DNA from: Pseudarthrobacter equi
GTDB taxonomy: Bacteria; Actinomycetota; Actinomycetes; Actinomycetales; Micrococcaceae
Reading direction: 5' to 3'
Assembly: GCF_900105535.1 (NCBI RefSeq)
Contig: NZ_LT629779.1
Location: 3,534,001-3,598,000, forward strand
Length of the DNA stretch: 64,000 nucleotides
Part shown: in pieces, positions 24,483 to 32,213 of the stretch
Layout: each line of letters begins with the position of its first letter
Position numbering within the stretch: the first letter of the stretch is position 1
Program-made: the position numbers and the translations under genes
Notes under the pieces: model-generated
What the model was told of the DNA's origin: nothing
Seen by the model: only the letters and a program-made list of their open reading frames with translations
The model's database searches: none

Positions 24483-26227
24483 TACTGCAGTGCCTCCTCG
24501 TCTGCTGCGTGGGCCCACTCGGCGAAGGTCTGGCCTTCGGCACGCTGGGCCACGAACGTGCGGACCACGCGTTCCACGTAGTCGGGCAGGTCGTCAACGT
24601 ACACCTTGAGGCCGCGGACCGTACGTCCCAGGCCGGCCTCGCCGCGTTCGTTGGATGCCAGCCCGCCGCCCAGGTGGACCTGGAATCCCGGGGAGGGATC
24701 GCCGTCGGGCGTGGGAAGCATCATGCCCTTCAGGCCAATGTCTGCCGTCTGGATGCGGGCGCAGGAGTTGGGGCAGCCGTTGATGTGCAGCGACAGTGCC
24801 TGCGGCAGTTCACCGGACGTGGCCAGGTCCCCCAGGCGGCGTTCCAGCTCGGCCACGGCGGTGGCAGCGGTGTGCTTGGTCTCCACGATGGCAAGCTTGC
24901 AGTACTCGATGCCGGTGCAGGCGATGGTGCCGCGGCGGAACACGGACGGGCGGGCGGACAGGCCCAGCTCGTCCAGTTCAGCCACCAGCGGCTCCACCTG
25001 GTCCTTCTCGACGTCCAGGACAACGAGCTTCTGGTGCGGGGTGGTGCGCAGGCGGTAGGAGCCGCGGGCCTCCAGGGTGTTCGCGAGCTTGACCAGGCCC
25101 GAACCGGACAGCCGGCCGGCCAGCGGGGTGGCGCCGATGAAGAACTTGCCGTCCTTCTGCTCATGCACGCCGATGTGGTCGCCGGGGGTGGTGGGCTTTG
25201 GCGCGGCAGGACCGTCGGCCAGTTTGTAGCCCAGGTATTCGTCCTCGAGGATCTGGCGGAACTTCTCCGGGCCCCAGTCGGCCATCAGGAACTTCAGGCG
25301 GGCCTTGGTGCGCATGCGCCGGTAGCCGTAGTCGCGGAAGATGCTGGTGACGCCGAGCCACACATCGGCAGCTTCTTCGGGCTTGACGAAAGCACCCAGG
25401 CGCTTGCCGAGCATGGGGTTGGTGGACAGTGCGCCGCCGGCCCACAGGTCGTAGCCGATGCCGAGTTCAGGGTGTTCCACGCCCACCAGTGCGAAGTCGT
25501 TGATCTCGTGGACCACGTCCTGGCTGGGGTGGCCGGTGATGGCGGTCTTGTACTTGCGGGGCAGGTTGGACAGCAGCGGGTTGCCGATGAACCGCTCCCC
25601 CAGCTCGGCAATCAGCGGGGTGGGGTCGATGATCTCGTCCTTGGCGATGCCCGCAACGGGCGAGCCCAGGATGACGCGGGGCACGTCGCCGCAGGCCTCG
25701 GTGGTGGACAGGCCAACACCTTCAAGGCGGTTCCAGATCTCGGGGATGTCCTCCACCCGGATCCAGTGCAGCTGGATGTTCTGGCGGTCGGTGAGGTCGG
25801 CAGAGTCGCGGGCAAAGTCCACGGAGATCTGGCCGATGACGCGCAGCTGCTCGGTGGTGAGCGCGCCGCCGTCGATCCTCACGCGCAGCATGAAGTACTT
25901 GTCTTCGAGCTCGTGCGGCTCAAGGGTTGCGGTCTTGCCGCCGTCGATCCCGGGCTTGCGCTGGGTGTAGAGGCCCCACCAGCGGAACCGGCCGTGCAGG
26001 TCCTGGCCGGGGATCGCGTCGAAGCCCTCTTTGGCGTAAATGGTCTCGATACGCTCGCGCACGTTCAGGCCGTCGTCTTCCTGTTTCCAGGTTTCGTTGG
26101 CGTTCAGGGGCGTCTTGCCGTCCACTTTCCACTGCCCGTGCGGCTTTGCAGCGGGGCGGGACGGGCGGGCGGGGCGCTTGGAGGCAGCGGAGTCCGCGGA
26201 CGCTCCGGCTAGAGCTGTATCAGTCAT
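24482..26227 (-). CDS. nirA: Assimilatory sulfite reductase (ferredoxin), siroheme-[4Fe-4S]
   Basis: 581 aa. Two nitrite/sulfite-reductase half-domains are visible: residues about 50-350, with RFRWWGLYTQRK and TDRQNIQLHWIR in the first half, and about 360-570. The siroheme/[4Fe-4S] signature is intact: CTGIEYC in the second half and NGCPNSC about 40 residues later. It reduces sulfite to sulfide with six electrons from ferredoxin; FprA and CysG, encoded nearby, would supply electrons and siroheme. The cysH-cysD-cysN genes downstream make a sulfite reductase far more likely than a nitrite reductase. First gene of the operon; the ATG starts six bases after a TACAGT -10, so it is probably leaderless. 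Confidence 0.93.
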   Translation of the reverse strand: MTDTALAGASADSAASKRPARPSRPAAKPHGQWKVDGKTPLNANETWKQEDDGLNVRERIETIYAKEGFDAIPGQDLHGRFRWWGLYTQRKPGIDGGKTATLEPHELEDKYFMLRVRIDGGALTTEQLRVIGQISVDFARDSADLTDRQNIQLHWIRVEDIPEIWNRLEGVGLSTTEACGDVPRVILGSPVAGIAKDEIIDPTPLIAELGERFIGNPLLSNLPRKYKTAITGHPSQDVVHEINDFALVGVEHPELGIGYDLWAGGALSTNPMLGKRLGAFVKPEEAADVWLGVTSIFRDYGYRRMRTKARLKFLMADWGPEKFRQILEDEYLGYKLADGPAAPKPTTPGDHIGVHEQKDGKFFIGATPLAGRLSGSGLVKLANTLEARGSYRLRTTPHQKLVVLDVEKDQVEPLVAELDELGLSARPSVFRRGTIACTGIEYCKLAIVETKHTAATAVAELERRLGDLATSGELPQALSLHINGCPNSCARIQTADIGLKGMMLPTPDGDPSPGFQVHLGGGLASNERGEAGLGRTVRGLKVYVDDLPDYVERVVRTFVAQRAEGQTFAEWAHAADEEALQ

Positions 26228-26233
26228 GCAACG

Positions 26234-26269
26234 ACTGTAGGTCCCGCTCGAATAGCGTCACAAAGGACC
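26234..26269 (-). promoter_or_regulatory. nirA-cysHDN leaderless promoter with shared sulfur-promoter sequence
   Basis: On the minus strand, -35 TTGTGA (26258-26263), an 18-bp spacer and -10 TACAGT (26234-26239) precede the ATG at 26227 by six bases. The plus-strand GCGTCACAAAGGACC (26255-26269) matches GCGTCACAATGGCCC upstream of cysG (15656-15670) at 13 of 15 positions and covers the -35, a good position for an operator. Confidence 0.65.
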
Positions 26270-26281
26270 GGAAATGCGAGG

Positions 26282-27151
26282 TCACCTAGGGAAATATTTC
26301 GTCACGAAACGCCGCAGGGCCTTGAACAAGCCACCCTCCTGTGCATTTGCAGCCGGTCCCGGCGGGGTTTCTTGGGGGGCTTGGGCTGCTGTTTCGGCCG
26401 GCGCATGGGCGGCCGCTTCACGGGCTTTTTCGACGGCGGCGTCGTACCTGTCCAATGCAATCTCGGCGAGCACGCGGGACGGGAGCAGTGGCTCGGTGAT
26501 GACGTCCGCACCCGCCTTGCCCAGCTGGTCGTGGAAGAAGCCCGGCGCCAAGAGGTAGGAGGCGATCACTACCCGCCCGCCGACGTCGACCGCTCCCGCG
26601 GACTCCCCCGCGCCGGCACCCCCGTCCAGCTCCTCGCGAAGCATCGCGACGGCGTCGGGCACGGACGGCTGGGCGGAGGCACCGTAGGCGGCCACCATCC
26701 GGTTGGACCGCAGCTCCCGCAGCTGGCCGAGGAGTTCCTCAACGCTGACGGCGGCATTGGGGTTGGAGGAACCTGCGGCCGCCAGGACAATGACGTCGTT
26801 ATCCGTGGTGCCTGCCTCGCGAAGCCTTTGGTCCAGCAGCTGGGCCAGCCGGGGGTCCGGGCCCAGGGGCGCGGCCGCCGCACTGCCCGGGCGGCTCTTC
26901 ACGGCCCGCGCAATGTCCACCTTCACGTGGTATCCCACGCTGAGCAGCAACGGCACCACCACTGCCGGTTCCCCCTCAGGCAGGCCTGCCACCACGTCCA
27001 CCAGATCCGGCTCCTGCACATCGACGTAGGCTTCGCGGACATCGAGTCCCGGCCGGAGCCCGGCAATGGCGGCGCGCAGGGCGTTGACCTCGGCCGCTCC
27101 CTGGCTACTGGACGTCCCGTGGGCACAGGCGATCATGATGGGGCTGTTCAT
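26282..27151 (-). CDS. sirB: Sirohydrochlorin chelatase (CbiX/SirB family)
   Basis: 289 aa. Two CbiX-like halves: residues about 5-110 (IMIACAHGTSSSQGAAEVN with the metal-binding histidine, then VVVPLLLSVGYHVKVD carrying the second histidine) and about 120-225 (DVIVLAAAGSSNP... VVIASYLLAPGFFHDQL). A roughly 60-residue Ala/Pro/Glu-rich tail is unusual for the family. It likely inserts ferrous iron into sirohydrochlorin made by CysG, which itself lacks a recognisable chelatase of this type. It lies 54 bp upstream of nirA, which has its own promoter. Cobalt chelation for cobalamin is the alternative, but the sulfur context favours siroheme. Confidence 0.87.
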   Translation of the reverse strand: MNSPIMIACAHGTSSSQGAAEVNALRAAIAGLRPGLDVREAYVDVQEPDLVDVVAGLPEGEPAVVVPLLLSVGYHVKVDIARAVKSRPGSAAAAPLGPDPRLAQLLDQRLREAGTTDNDVIVLAAAGSSNPNAAVSVEELLGQLRELRSNRMVAAYGASAQPSVPDAVAMLREELDGGAGAGESAGAVDVGGRVVIASYLLAPGFFHDQLGKAGADVITEPLLPSRVLAEIALDRYDAAVEKAREAAAHAPAETAAQAPQETPPGPAANAQEGGLFKALRRFVTKYFPR

Positions 27152-27211
27152 AGGGGCTAGCGTAACGTTGGAGCCGCCCCGTCCGCCCTTCTTGAATTAC
27201 CTGGACCTTTG

Positions 27212-27868
27212 ATGACCTTCGCCTTTGACAACGCCCCGGTATGGCTGGATCTGCTCGGTGTCTTCTTCTTTGCCGTGTCGGGCTCGCTGCTGGCCGCGCG
27301 GAAGCACATCGACATCGTGGGTTCCCTGCTTTTGGCCTCGCTGGTGGGGCTCGGCGGCGGCGTGATCCGGGACATCATCCTCAACAGCGGCCCGCCGGCG
27401 GCGTTCACCACGCCCGCCTATCTGGTGCCGCCGGTGCTGGCCACAGCCCTGGTGTATTTCCTGTTCCCCAGCGTCCAGCGCTTCACCTCCATGCTCACGC
27501 TGTTCGACGCCGGCGGCCTGGCCCTGTTCTGCATGACCGGAACGCTCAAGGCACTGGCGGTCGGCATGAACCCCGTGGCGTCAGTCCTCCTAGGGGTCAC
27601 CACCGCAGTGGGCGGCGGGCTGCTCCGCGACGTCACGGCCAATGAGGTGCCCGAGCTGTTCAACCCGAAATCCATCTACGCGCTGCCGGCCTTCGTGGGG
27701 GCAGTGATGACCACCGTGCTGTGGCTCCTGGGCGTCTTCAACGTCCTGACGGCAGCCGGGGTGGCCGCCGTGGTGTTCACCTTCCGGGTGCTGGCGTGGC
27801 GCCGCTCCTGGCAGGCACCCCTTGCGGTCAATGGGTGGCACCGGCGGGGCAAAGACAGCAACTTCTAA
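27212..27868 (+). CDS. Trimeric intracellular cation channel (TRIC/UPF0126) family protein
   Basis: 218 aa, seven predicted helices arranged as two related halves. Each half carries the conserved glycine-rich bend of the family: LVGLGGGVIRDIILN near residue 50 and TAVGGGLLRDVTANEVP near residue 135. Bacterial TRIC proteins form homotrimeric potassium-permeable channels. The start is ATG 27212; no ribosome-binding site is evident and TTG lies one codon upstream, so the exact start is uncertain by a codon. It is transcribed divergently from sirB across 60 bp. Confidence 0.87.
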   Translation: MTFAFDNAPVWLDLLGVFFFAVSGSLLAARKHIDIVGSLLLASLVGLGGGVIRDIILNSGPPAAFTTPAYLVPPVLATALVYFLFPSVQRFTSMLTLFDAGGLALFCMTGTLKALAVGMNPVASVLLGVTTAVGGGLLRDVTANEVPELFNPKSIYALPAFVGAVMTTVLWLLGVFNVLTAAGVAAVVFTFRVLAWRRSWQAPLAVNGWHRRGKDSNF

Positions 27869-27915
27869 AGCCCCGGGGACGCCTGCGGTGGCATTTTGGC
27901 AGGCCCGGAATTGGC

Positions 27916-27928
27916 TAGGATATGAGCA
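27916..27928 (+). promoter_or_regulatory. -10 box of a leaderless promoter
   Basis: TAGGAT at 27916-27921 ends six bases before the ATG at 27928, the same geometry seen at the nirA, ssuA and lipase-like genes in this window. Confidence 0.45.
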
Positions 27929-28353
27929 TGACTGACATGTTCCTCGAGAAGTTCCGCGCGCTTGTTCCAAAGTATCTCGAGGACGAATGGCAGGAAGAGG
28001 ACGGCCTTGACGCCGAGGAGCTGGACAAGGCCCTCGCCGACCACCAGTTCCAGATCCCCCTGGTCCTCCGCGAGTTCTACCTCGCCGTGGGTGGCTGCGA
28101 GGACCTGATGGAGGCCTACCACTACTTCTGGGACCCGGACGAACTCGAAGTCGATGACGAAGGCTTCCTGATGTTCCTTGAGGACGAGGAAGAGGAATAC
28201 ACCTGGGGTTTCCGCACCGGCGACCTCAGCGTCCCCGACCCCATCGTCTACCGCCGCAACAATGCCCGCGGCCAGTGGAAGTCCGAAGAGGGAACCTTCT
28301 CCGAGTTCGTGTTCGACATGTTCGAGTGGGCCTTCGGGGACGAGGAAGACTAG
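27928..28353 (+). CDS. Acidic SMI1/KNR4 (SUKH)-like protein
   Basis: 141 aa, strongly acidic (C-terminus FEWAFGDEED; internal DDEGFLMFLEDEEEEYTWGF). The order of a helix ending in IPLVLREFYLAVGGCEDLM, an aspartate-rich loop, then W-x-G-x-R and YRRNN strands resembles the SUKH superfamily, which includes many immunity proteins of contact-dependent and polymorphic toxins as well as housekeeping members. The assignment is by pattern only. The ATG at 27922, two codons upstream, is an alternative start; 27928 fits the -10 spacing. It converges on an AbiEi/DUF559 gene. Confidence 0.6.
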   Translation: MTDMFLEKFRALVPKYLEDEWQEEDGLDAEELDKALADHQFQIPLVLREFYLAVGGCEDLMEAYHYFWDPDELEVDDEGFLMFLEDEEEEYTWGFRTGDLSVPDPIVYRRNNARGQWKSEEGTFSEFVFDMFEWAFGDEED

Positions 28354-28404
28354 AGCCTTCCTTTCGTCCGTTGACGCAAATGCGTCACTTATGGACCGGA
28401 TCTT

Positions 28405-28438
28405 GGCGAGTGCCCCTGCGTTTGCAGGGGCACTCGCC
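28405..28438. terminator. Perfect 15-bp hairpin between convergent genes
   Basis: GGCGAGTGCCCCTGC (28405-28419) and its exact complement (28424-28438) enclose GTTT, followed by GTTTAAG. A strong terminator for the SUKH-like gene, and usable from the other strand. Confidence 0.85.
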
Positions 28439-28454
28439 GTTTAAGCCCCATAAA

Positions 28455-29306
28455 TCACGCAAACATGTCGCCCGGCCTCCTGTTCGCTGGCCTCCGCCAC
28501 ACCAGCAGCACCGCCTGGACCTCCGCGACCATGGCGTCGGGCCGGTGGACAACGTCCTCATAGTAGTAGCGCAGCACCAGGTAGCCCCCAATAATGCTCT
28601 GGTTGTTGCGCCGCTGGTCCCGCTTGATGGATTTTGGCTCGAAGTGGGTTGAGCCATCAGTCTCCACCACCAGGCATTCCTCGACCAGGAAATCCACTTC
28701 TCCAACTCCCGGAATGAAGACATGCCGCCGAACCCGTAACCCGGCCCGGGCGAAATGGACATTAGCGAGTATTTCCAGCACGGAATCCGCGCGGGGAATC
28801 GTCAGGTCCAGGACCGACCTGGCACGCCCATTGCGGCGCCCCTGGCAGCGGCCATGCAGGAAATCGAGCGAGACGTCTCCGGCACCCACAGCCGACTGCA
28901 CCATCACCAGCGCCTCCAAATCCGGCAGGCAGTGCAGCGCATGCAGGAGCACGTCCGCCAGCCCTAGTACTGGAAGCCACGGATGCCGCGGATGTCTTGG
29001 CCGGCCGTGGTCGACGACTCCGGGCGTGAGAGTGGGGTGGCTCCGGCTTAGGTGCAGGCCTGTTGGCTCGTTGAGAGTCCACAGACGGTAGACGGGAGCA
29101 GCGGACAAACACGTGAGCCGCCCGCCCGCCGCCAAGACTCCAGCAACGCGCGTGTCGCCGGGCAGGGCGTAAACTCCCCGCCTGACTTTCACCAACAGGC
29201 CCAGATCCACCGCGCGGCCCACCCCGGTTCGCGTAAACCCAGCTTTTTGCAATTCAAGGGACCGGGCTGCTCCCCCGCGCCTGGCCAGGTAGTCGCAGAT
29301 ATCCAT
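28455..29306 (-). CDS. AbiEi-type antitoxin domain plus DUF559 (Vsr-like nuclease) protein
   Basis: 283 aa. The N-terminal winged-helix part (about residues 1-60: ICDYLARRGGAARSLELQKAGFTRTGVGRAVDLGLLVKVRRGVYALPG) has the AbiEi antitoxin-like pattern of a DNA-binding domain. The C-terminal part (about 185-270) resembles the restriction-endonuclease-like DUF559 fold: GVGEVDFLVEECLVVETDGSTHF supplies the D-x-(E/D)xK-like acidic residues, followed by KSIKRDQRRNNQSIIGGYLVLRYYYEDV. Proteins of this architecture are common single genes in actinobacteria and have no proven role; no AbiEii toxin gene is adjacent. The lysine of a classical PD-(D/E)xK site is not obvious, so activity is uncertain. Confidence 0.7.
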   Translation of the reverse strand: MDICDYLARRGGAARSLELQKAGFTRTGVGRAVDLGLLVKVRRGVYALPGDTRVAGVLAAGGRLTCLSAAPVYRLWTLNEPTGLHLSRSHPTLTPGVVDHGRPRHPRHPWLPVLGLADVLLHALHCLPDLEALVMVQSAVGAGDVSLDFLHGRCQGRRNGRARSVLDLTIPRADSVLEILANVHFARAGLRVRRHVFIPGVGEVDFLVEECLVVETDGSTHFEPKSIKRDQRRNNQSIIGGYLVLRYYYEDVVHRPDAMVAEVQAVLLVWRRPANRRPGDMFA

Positions 29307-29521
29307 CCCTCATCGTGCCTACGCGAAGCCCGTCACGAGGCAGAGGATTCCTTCCATGTGGATATCCCTTGCATACGGACTGACGCGATTGCGCGACTTT
29401 CAGACTCTCCAGCCACCCGTTCCCGCGTGGACCGTGGGTCCGGATCCACGCTTCCGGCTGTAAAACACGCAATTGAGCACGTCGCGTGCCCCACGGCCGC
29501 GGAGAATCTCAGCACGAAAAC

Positions 29522-29576
29522 CTTATGACACTCTCAGTAAATTAAGACTTGCATTCTGTGACAGATGTGTCATAAG
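29522..29576. repeat. Inverted repeat CTTATGACAC / GTGTCATAAG
   Basis: CTTATGACAC (29522-29531) is the exact reverse complement of GTGTCATAAG (29567-29576), 35 bp apart. The right copy is part of a second, tighter palindrome TGACA-GATG-TGTCA (29559-29572). The intervening DNA is AT-rich for this genome. It looks more like paired operator sites than a terminator. Confidence 0.55.
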
Positions 29577-29584
29577 CTGTTCAC

Positions 29585-29611
29585 GGATCCGCTAAACGCC
29601 TCCGGCGGATC
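29585..29611. repeat. Short hairpin GATCCGC / GCGGATC
   Basis: GATCCGC (29586-29592) pairs with GCGGATC (29605-29611) around 12 nt. Role unknown. Confidence 0.45.
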
Positions 29612-29618
29612 TGATGCG

Positions 29619-29679
29619 AACGGAGAGATAGCCCCGGTTCACAGCAGCTTCGGTTGCTGGGCACCGGGGCTATCCCGTT
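29619..29679. terminator. Long compound hairpin, terminator or small structured RNA
   Basis: AACGG (29619-29623) pairs with CCGTT (29675-29679). Inside, GATAGCCCCGGT (29627-29638) pairs with ACCGGGGCTATC (29663-29674), and inside that CAGCA/TGCTG encloses a short loop. The structure lies about 100 bp beyond the end of idsA, which already has its own hairpin. Confidence 0.5.
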
Positions 29680-29735
29680 AACAGCAACCTGCAGCAGGCC
29701 GGCAATGTCCGCCAGCGCAGAACCCAACAAACGCA

Positions 29736-29768
29736 GAAGCCCGGCACCGTTGGAAGGCACCGGGCTTC
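29736..29768 (-). terminator. idsA terminator
   Basis: GAAGCCCGG (29736-29744) pairs with CCGGGCTTC (29760-29768), 13 bp beyond the stop codon of the polyprenyl synthase gene. Confidence 0.75.
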
Positions 29769-29781
29769 GACGCACAACAGT

Positions 29782-30882
29782 TCAGCTGGCGCGGTCCACC
29801 ACGGCAACAGCGAAGTTGGACAGCGAATCCTTCACGACACCCTCAGGCAGGGGCGCCAGCGCAGCAATGGCCTCATCGGCCCACCGGCGGGCAACAACCC
29901 ACGATTCTGCAGTCACGGGGTGCTCGCGCAGGCCCGCTACCGCTGCGGCCAGTGCCTCGTCGGAGGACAGGTCCCCGTCAATCAGGGTCAGGAGGTCGAC
30001 GGCGGACTGGTCGCCGTCAGCAGCAGCCTTACGCAGGAGCAGCACCGGCAGGGTGGGAACGCCTTCGCGCAGGTCGGTTCCCGGGGACTTGCCGGACTTC
30101 ACCTTGACGCCGGTGACATCGATGACGTCGTCGGCGAGCTGGAAAGCCACGCCCACCTTCTCGCCGTATTCCACCAGAACGTCCTCGTAGGCCTCGTCGG
30201 CGCCGGAGAAGATGGCACCGAACTGGCCGGAGGCGGCCACCAGGGAACCGGTCTTGTCAGCGATGACGGACAGGTAGTGCTCCACCGGGTCTTCGTCCGG
30301 CCGCGGTCCAACCGTCTCGTGCAGCTGGCCCAGGCACAGCCGTTCAAAGGTCCGGGCCTGGATGCCCAGCGCACGGCCGCCGAGCTCCGACACCAGGATG
30401 GAGGCGCGGGCGAAGATCAGGTCGCCGGTAAGGACGGCCACCGAGTTGCCCCACACCTCGTGGGCCGTGGGGGCGCCACGGCGGAACGGCGCGGAGTCCA
30501 TGACGTCGTCGTGGTACAGGGTGGCAAGGTGCGTCAGTTCAACCACGACGGCGGCCTGCACCACGGCGGGCAGCGAAGCGTCCCCGAGGTGGGCGCAGAG
30601 CAGGGTCAGCAGCGGCCGAATGCGCTTGCCGCCGGCTTCCACCAGGTGGCGCGACGTCGCGTCAGCCAGCGGATCCGAGTTGGCGATGGCTTCGCGCAGT
30701 TTCTTTTCCACCCGGGCCAGGTTGTTGGTGATGGCCGGGCCCAGCTCGGGATCCCCGGCGATGGCGGCGAAGCCCGCCGGCAGCTGGAGGCCGGTGGCAA
30801 TGGCGGTGGTGTTAAGACTGGGTTCGGAGTCCGGCAGGCCGTGCCCGGCATGCGTCCAGCTGTGGTCTGCGGAGTTGGTCAC
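29782..30882 (-). CDS. All-trans polyprenyl diphosphate synthase (menaquinone side chain)
   Basis: 366 aa trans-isoprenyl diphosphate synthase. The first aspartate-rich motif is DDVMD in LATLYHDDVMDSAPFRRG, and the second is DDVID in QLADDVIDVTGVKVKSGKSPGTDL; GGKRIRP binds the homoallylic substrate. Two residues between the first aspartates and small residues before the motif fit a medium or long-chain product (heptaprenyl to nonaprenyl). It overlaps menJ by four bases (GTGA) and sits in the menJ-menG unit, so it most likely makes the menaquinone tail. Starts at GTG 30882. About 40 residues precede the catalytic core. Product length cannot be read securely. Confidence 0.88.
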   Translation of the reverse strand: MTNSADHSWTHAGHGLPDSEPSLNTTAIATGLQLPAGFAAIAGDPELGPAITNNLARVEKKLREAIANSDPLADATSRHLVEAGGKRIRPLLTLLCAHLGDASLPAVVQAAVVVELTHLATLYHDDVMDSAPFRRGAPTAHEVWGNSVAVLTGDLIFARASILVSELGGRALGIQARTFERLCLGQLHETVGPRPDEDPVEHYLSVIADKTGSLVAASGQFGAIFSGADEAYEDVLVEYGEKVGVAFQLADDVIDVTGVKVKSGKSPGTDLREGVPTLPVLLLRKAAADGDQSAVDLLTLIDGDLSSDEALAAAVAGLREHPVTAESWVVARRWADEAIAALAPLPEGVVKDSLSNFAVAVVDRAS

Positions 30883-32210
30883 GGGTTAACCCTAACTTTT
30901 TGTTGCGGATACCGCTGATTCGTCGCCGGAGAGGCATTGGATGTGGCCGGCACCAGGGATTCGAGGACACGGATCATCCGGTCTTCGATGCCCTTGGCGG
31001 ACGGATCGGTCAGGTTGGCCAGCAGCCGCACCACGAACCGCATCAGCACCGGGATGGGCATGCCAGTCCGCAGGGCGAGCTTCATGACGGCGGGTTTGCC
31101 GATCAGCGTGGCGAACGCCCGTCCGAGGGTGAAGTGCGAACCCCACTGGTCCCGCACGTAGTCCGCGTACCGGGAAAGGTGCGCATCGGCGTCGTACGTG
31201 GCGCCCGAAGAAGCCGAGCGTGAGGAGGCGTCGATGATGAACTCGGCGGCGAACCGCGCCGACTCCATGGCGTAGGAGATGCCTTCGCCGTTGAACGGGG
31301 ACACCATGCCGCCGGAGTCACCGAGCAGCAGCAGCCCGGGTGAGTAGTGCGGGGTGCGGTTGAAGCCCATCGGCAGGGCAGCACCGCGGATTTCGCCCAC
31401 CTGGTTTTCCGGCGTGAAGCCCCATTCGGAGGGCATGCCGGCGGTCCATTCGCGCAGGACCTGCTTGTAATCGAGCTTGCCGAAGTCCTTGGAAGAGTTC
31501 AGGATGCCCAGGCCCACGTTGGAGGTGCCGTCGCCCACGCCGAACACCCAGCCGTAGCCAGGCAGCAGCTTTCCGTCGCGGCCGGGGAGCTCCAGCCAGC
31601 CTTCCATCCAGTCATCGTCCGTGCGGGGCGAGGTGAAGTAGGTCCTGACGGCCACGCCCAGCGGACGGTCGTCGCGCTTCTGGATGCCGAGCGAGACCGC
31701 TGTGCGGGTGGAGTTTCCGTCCGCGGCAAGAACGACGTCGGCACTGAACTCGCGCGTCTCGCCCGTCTTGCGTCCGGACTCGTCCAGGAGCGCTGCGCGG
31801 ACACCGGTAACCCGGCCGTCGTCGTCCCTCAGTGCTTCGGTGACGCTGTGCCGCTCAAGGATGGTGGCGCCGGCGGACTCGGCATGCCGCGCCAGTTCCT
31901 CGTCGAAGCCCAGCCGCGTACGGATGAGACCGTACTGCGGGAAGTCTGAAACTTCCGGCCAGGGAAGTTCGATGGTGCGGCCGCCCGCGATCAGGCGCAG
32001 TCCCTTGTTCCGGCGCCAGCCTTCGCCCTCCGGATGCGGCAGGCCTAGCTTCTGGATTTCGCGGACCGCCCGCGGGGTCAGCCCGTCGCCGCAGACCTTC
32101 TCGCGCGGGAACGACGTCTTCTCCAGAACCGTGACGGAGAGGCCGGCCTTGGCCAGGTAATACGCGGCGGTGGATCCGGCCGGACCCGCGCCGACAATCA
32201 GTACGTCCAC
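30879..32210 (-). CDS. menJ: Menaquinone reductase / geranylgeranyl reductase family flavoprotein
   Basis: 443 aa FAD-dependent oxidoreductase of the geranylgeranyl reductase family. The dinucleotide motif GAGPAG is at residues 7-12, PxxKxCGDGLTPRAV follows (TSFPREKVCGDGLTPRAVRE), and the second FAD motif is LLLLGDSGGMVSPFNGEGISYAMESARFAAE. In mycobacteria MenJ saturates the second isoprene unit of menaquinone-9. Position between the polyprenyl synthase and MenG genes supports that role here. GTG start at 32210, three bases after the menG stop; the stop overlaps the synthase start. A lipid-modifying reductase for archaeal-like isoprenoids is unlikely. Confidence 0.87.
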   Translation of the reverse strand: MDVLIVGAGPAGSTAAYYLAKAGLSVTVLEKTSFPREKVCGDGLTPRAVREIQKLGLPHPEGEGWRRNKGLRLIAGGRTIELPWPEVSDFPQYGLIRTRLGFDEELARHAESAGATILERHSVTEALRDDDGRVTGVRAALLDESGRKTGETREFSADVVLAADGNSTRTAVSLGIQKRDDRPLGVAVRTYFTSPRTDDDWMEGWLELPGRDGKLLPGYGWVFGVGDGTSNVGLGILNSSKDFGKLDYKQVLREWTAGMPSEWGFTPENQVGEIRGAALPMGFNRTPHYSPGLLLLGDSGGMVSPFNGEGISYAMESARFAAEFIIDASSRSASSGATYDADAHLSRYADYVRDQWGSHFTLGRAFATLIGKPAVMKLALRTGMPIPVLMRFVVRLLANLTDPSAKGIEDRMIRVLESLVPATSNASPATNQRYPQQKVRVNP

Positions 32211-32213
32211 TGG

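Larger units (their letters stand above)
29307..29781. other. 475-bp gene-free region with several inverted repeats
   Basis: No reading frame here has credible coding features. The segment contains the promoter side of the DUF559 gene, a 10+10 bp inverted repeat (29522-29576), a BamHI-containing hairpin (29585-29611), a long compound hairpin (29619-29679) and the idsA terminator (29736-29768). Between 29307 and 29520 I see no structured element. Confidence 0.7.

Noticed and set aside
29619..29679. tRNA gene
   Set aside because: The sequence makes one long compound stem; no cloverleaf, no T-loop TTC motif in position and no anticodon arm.
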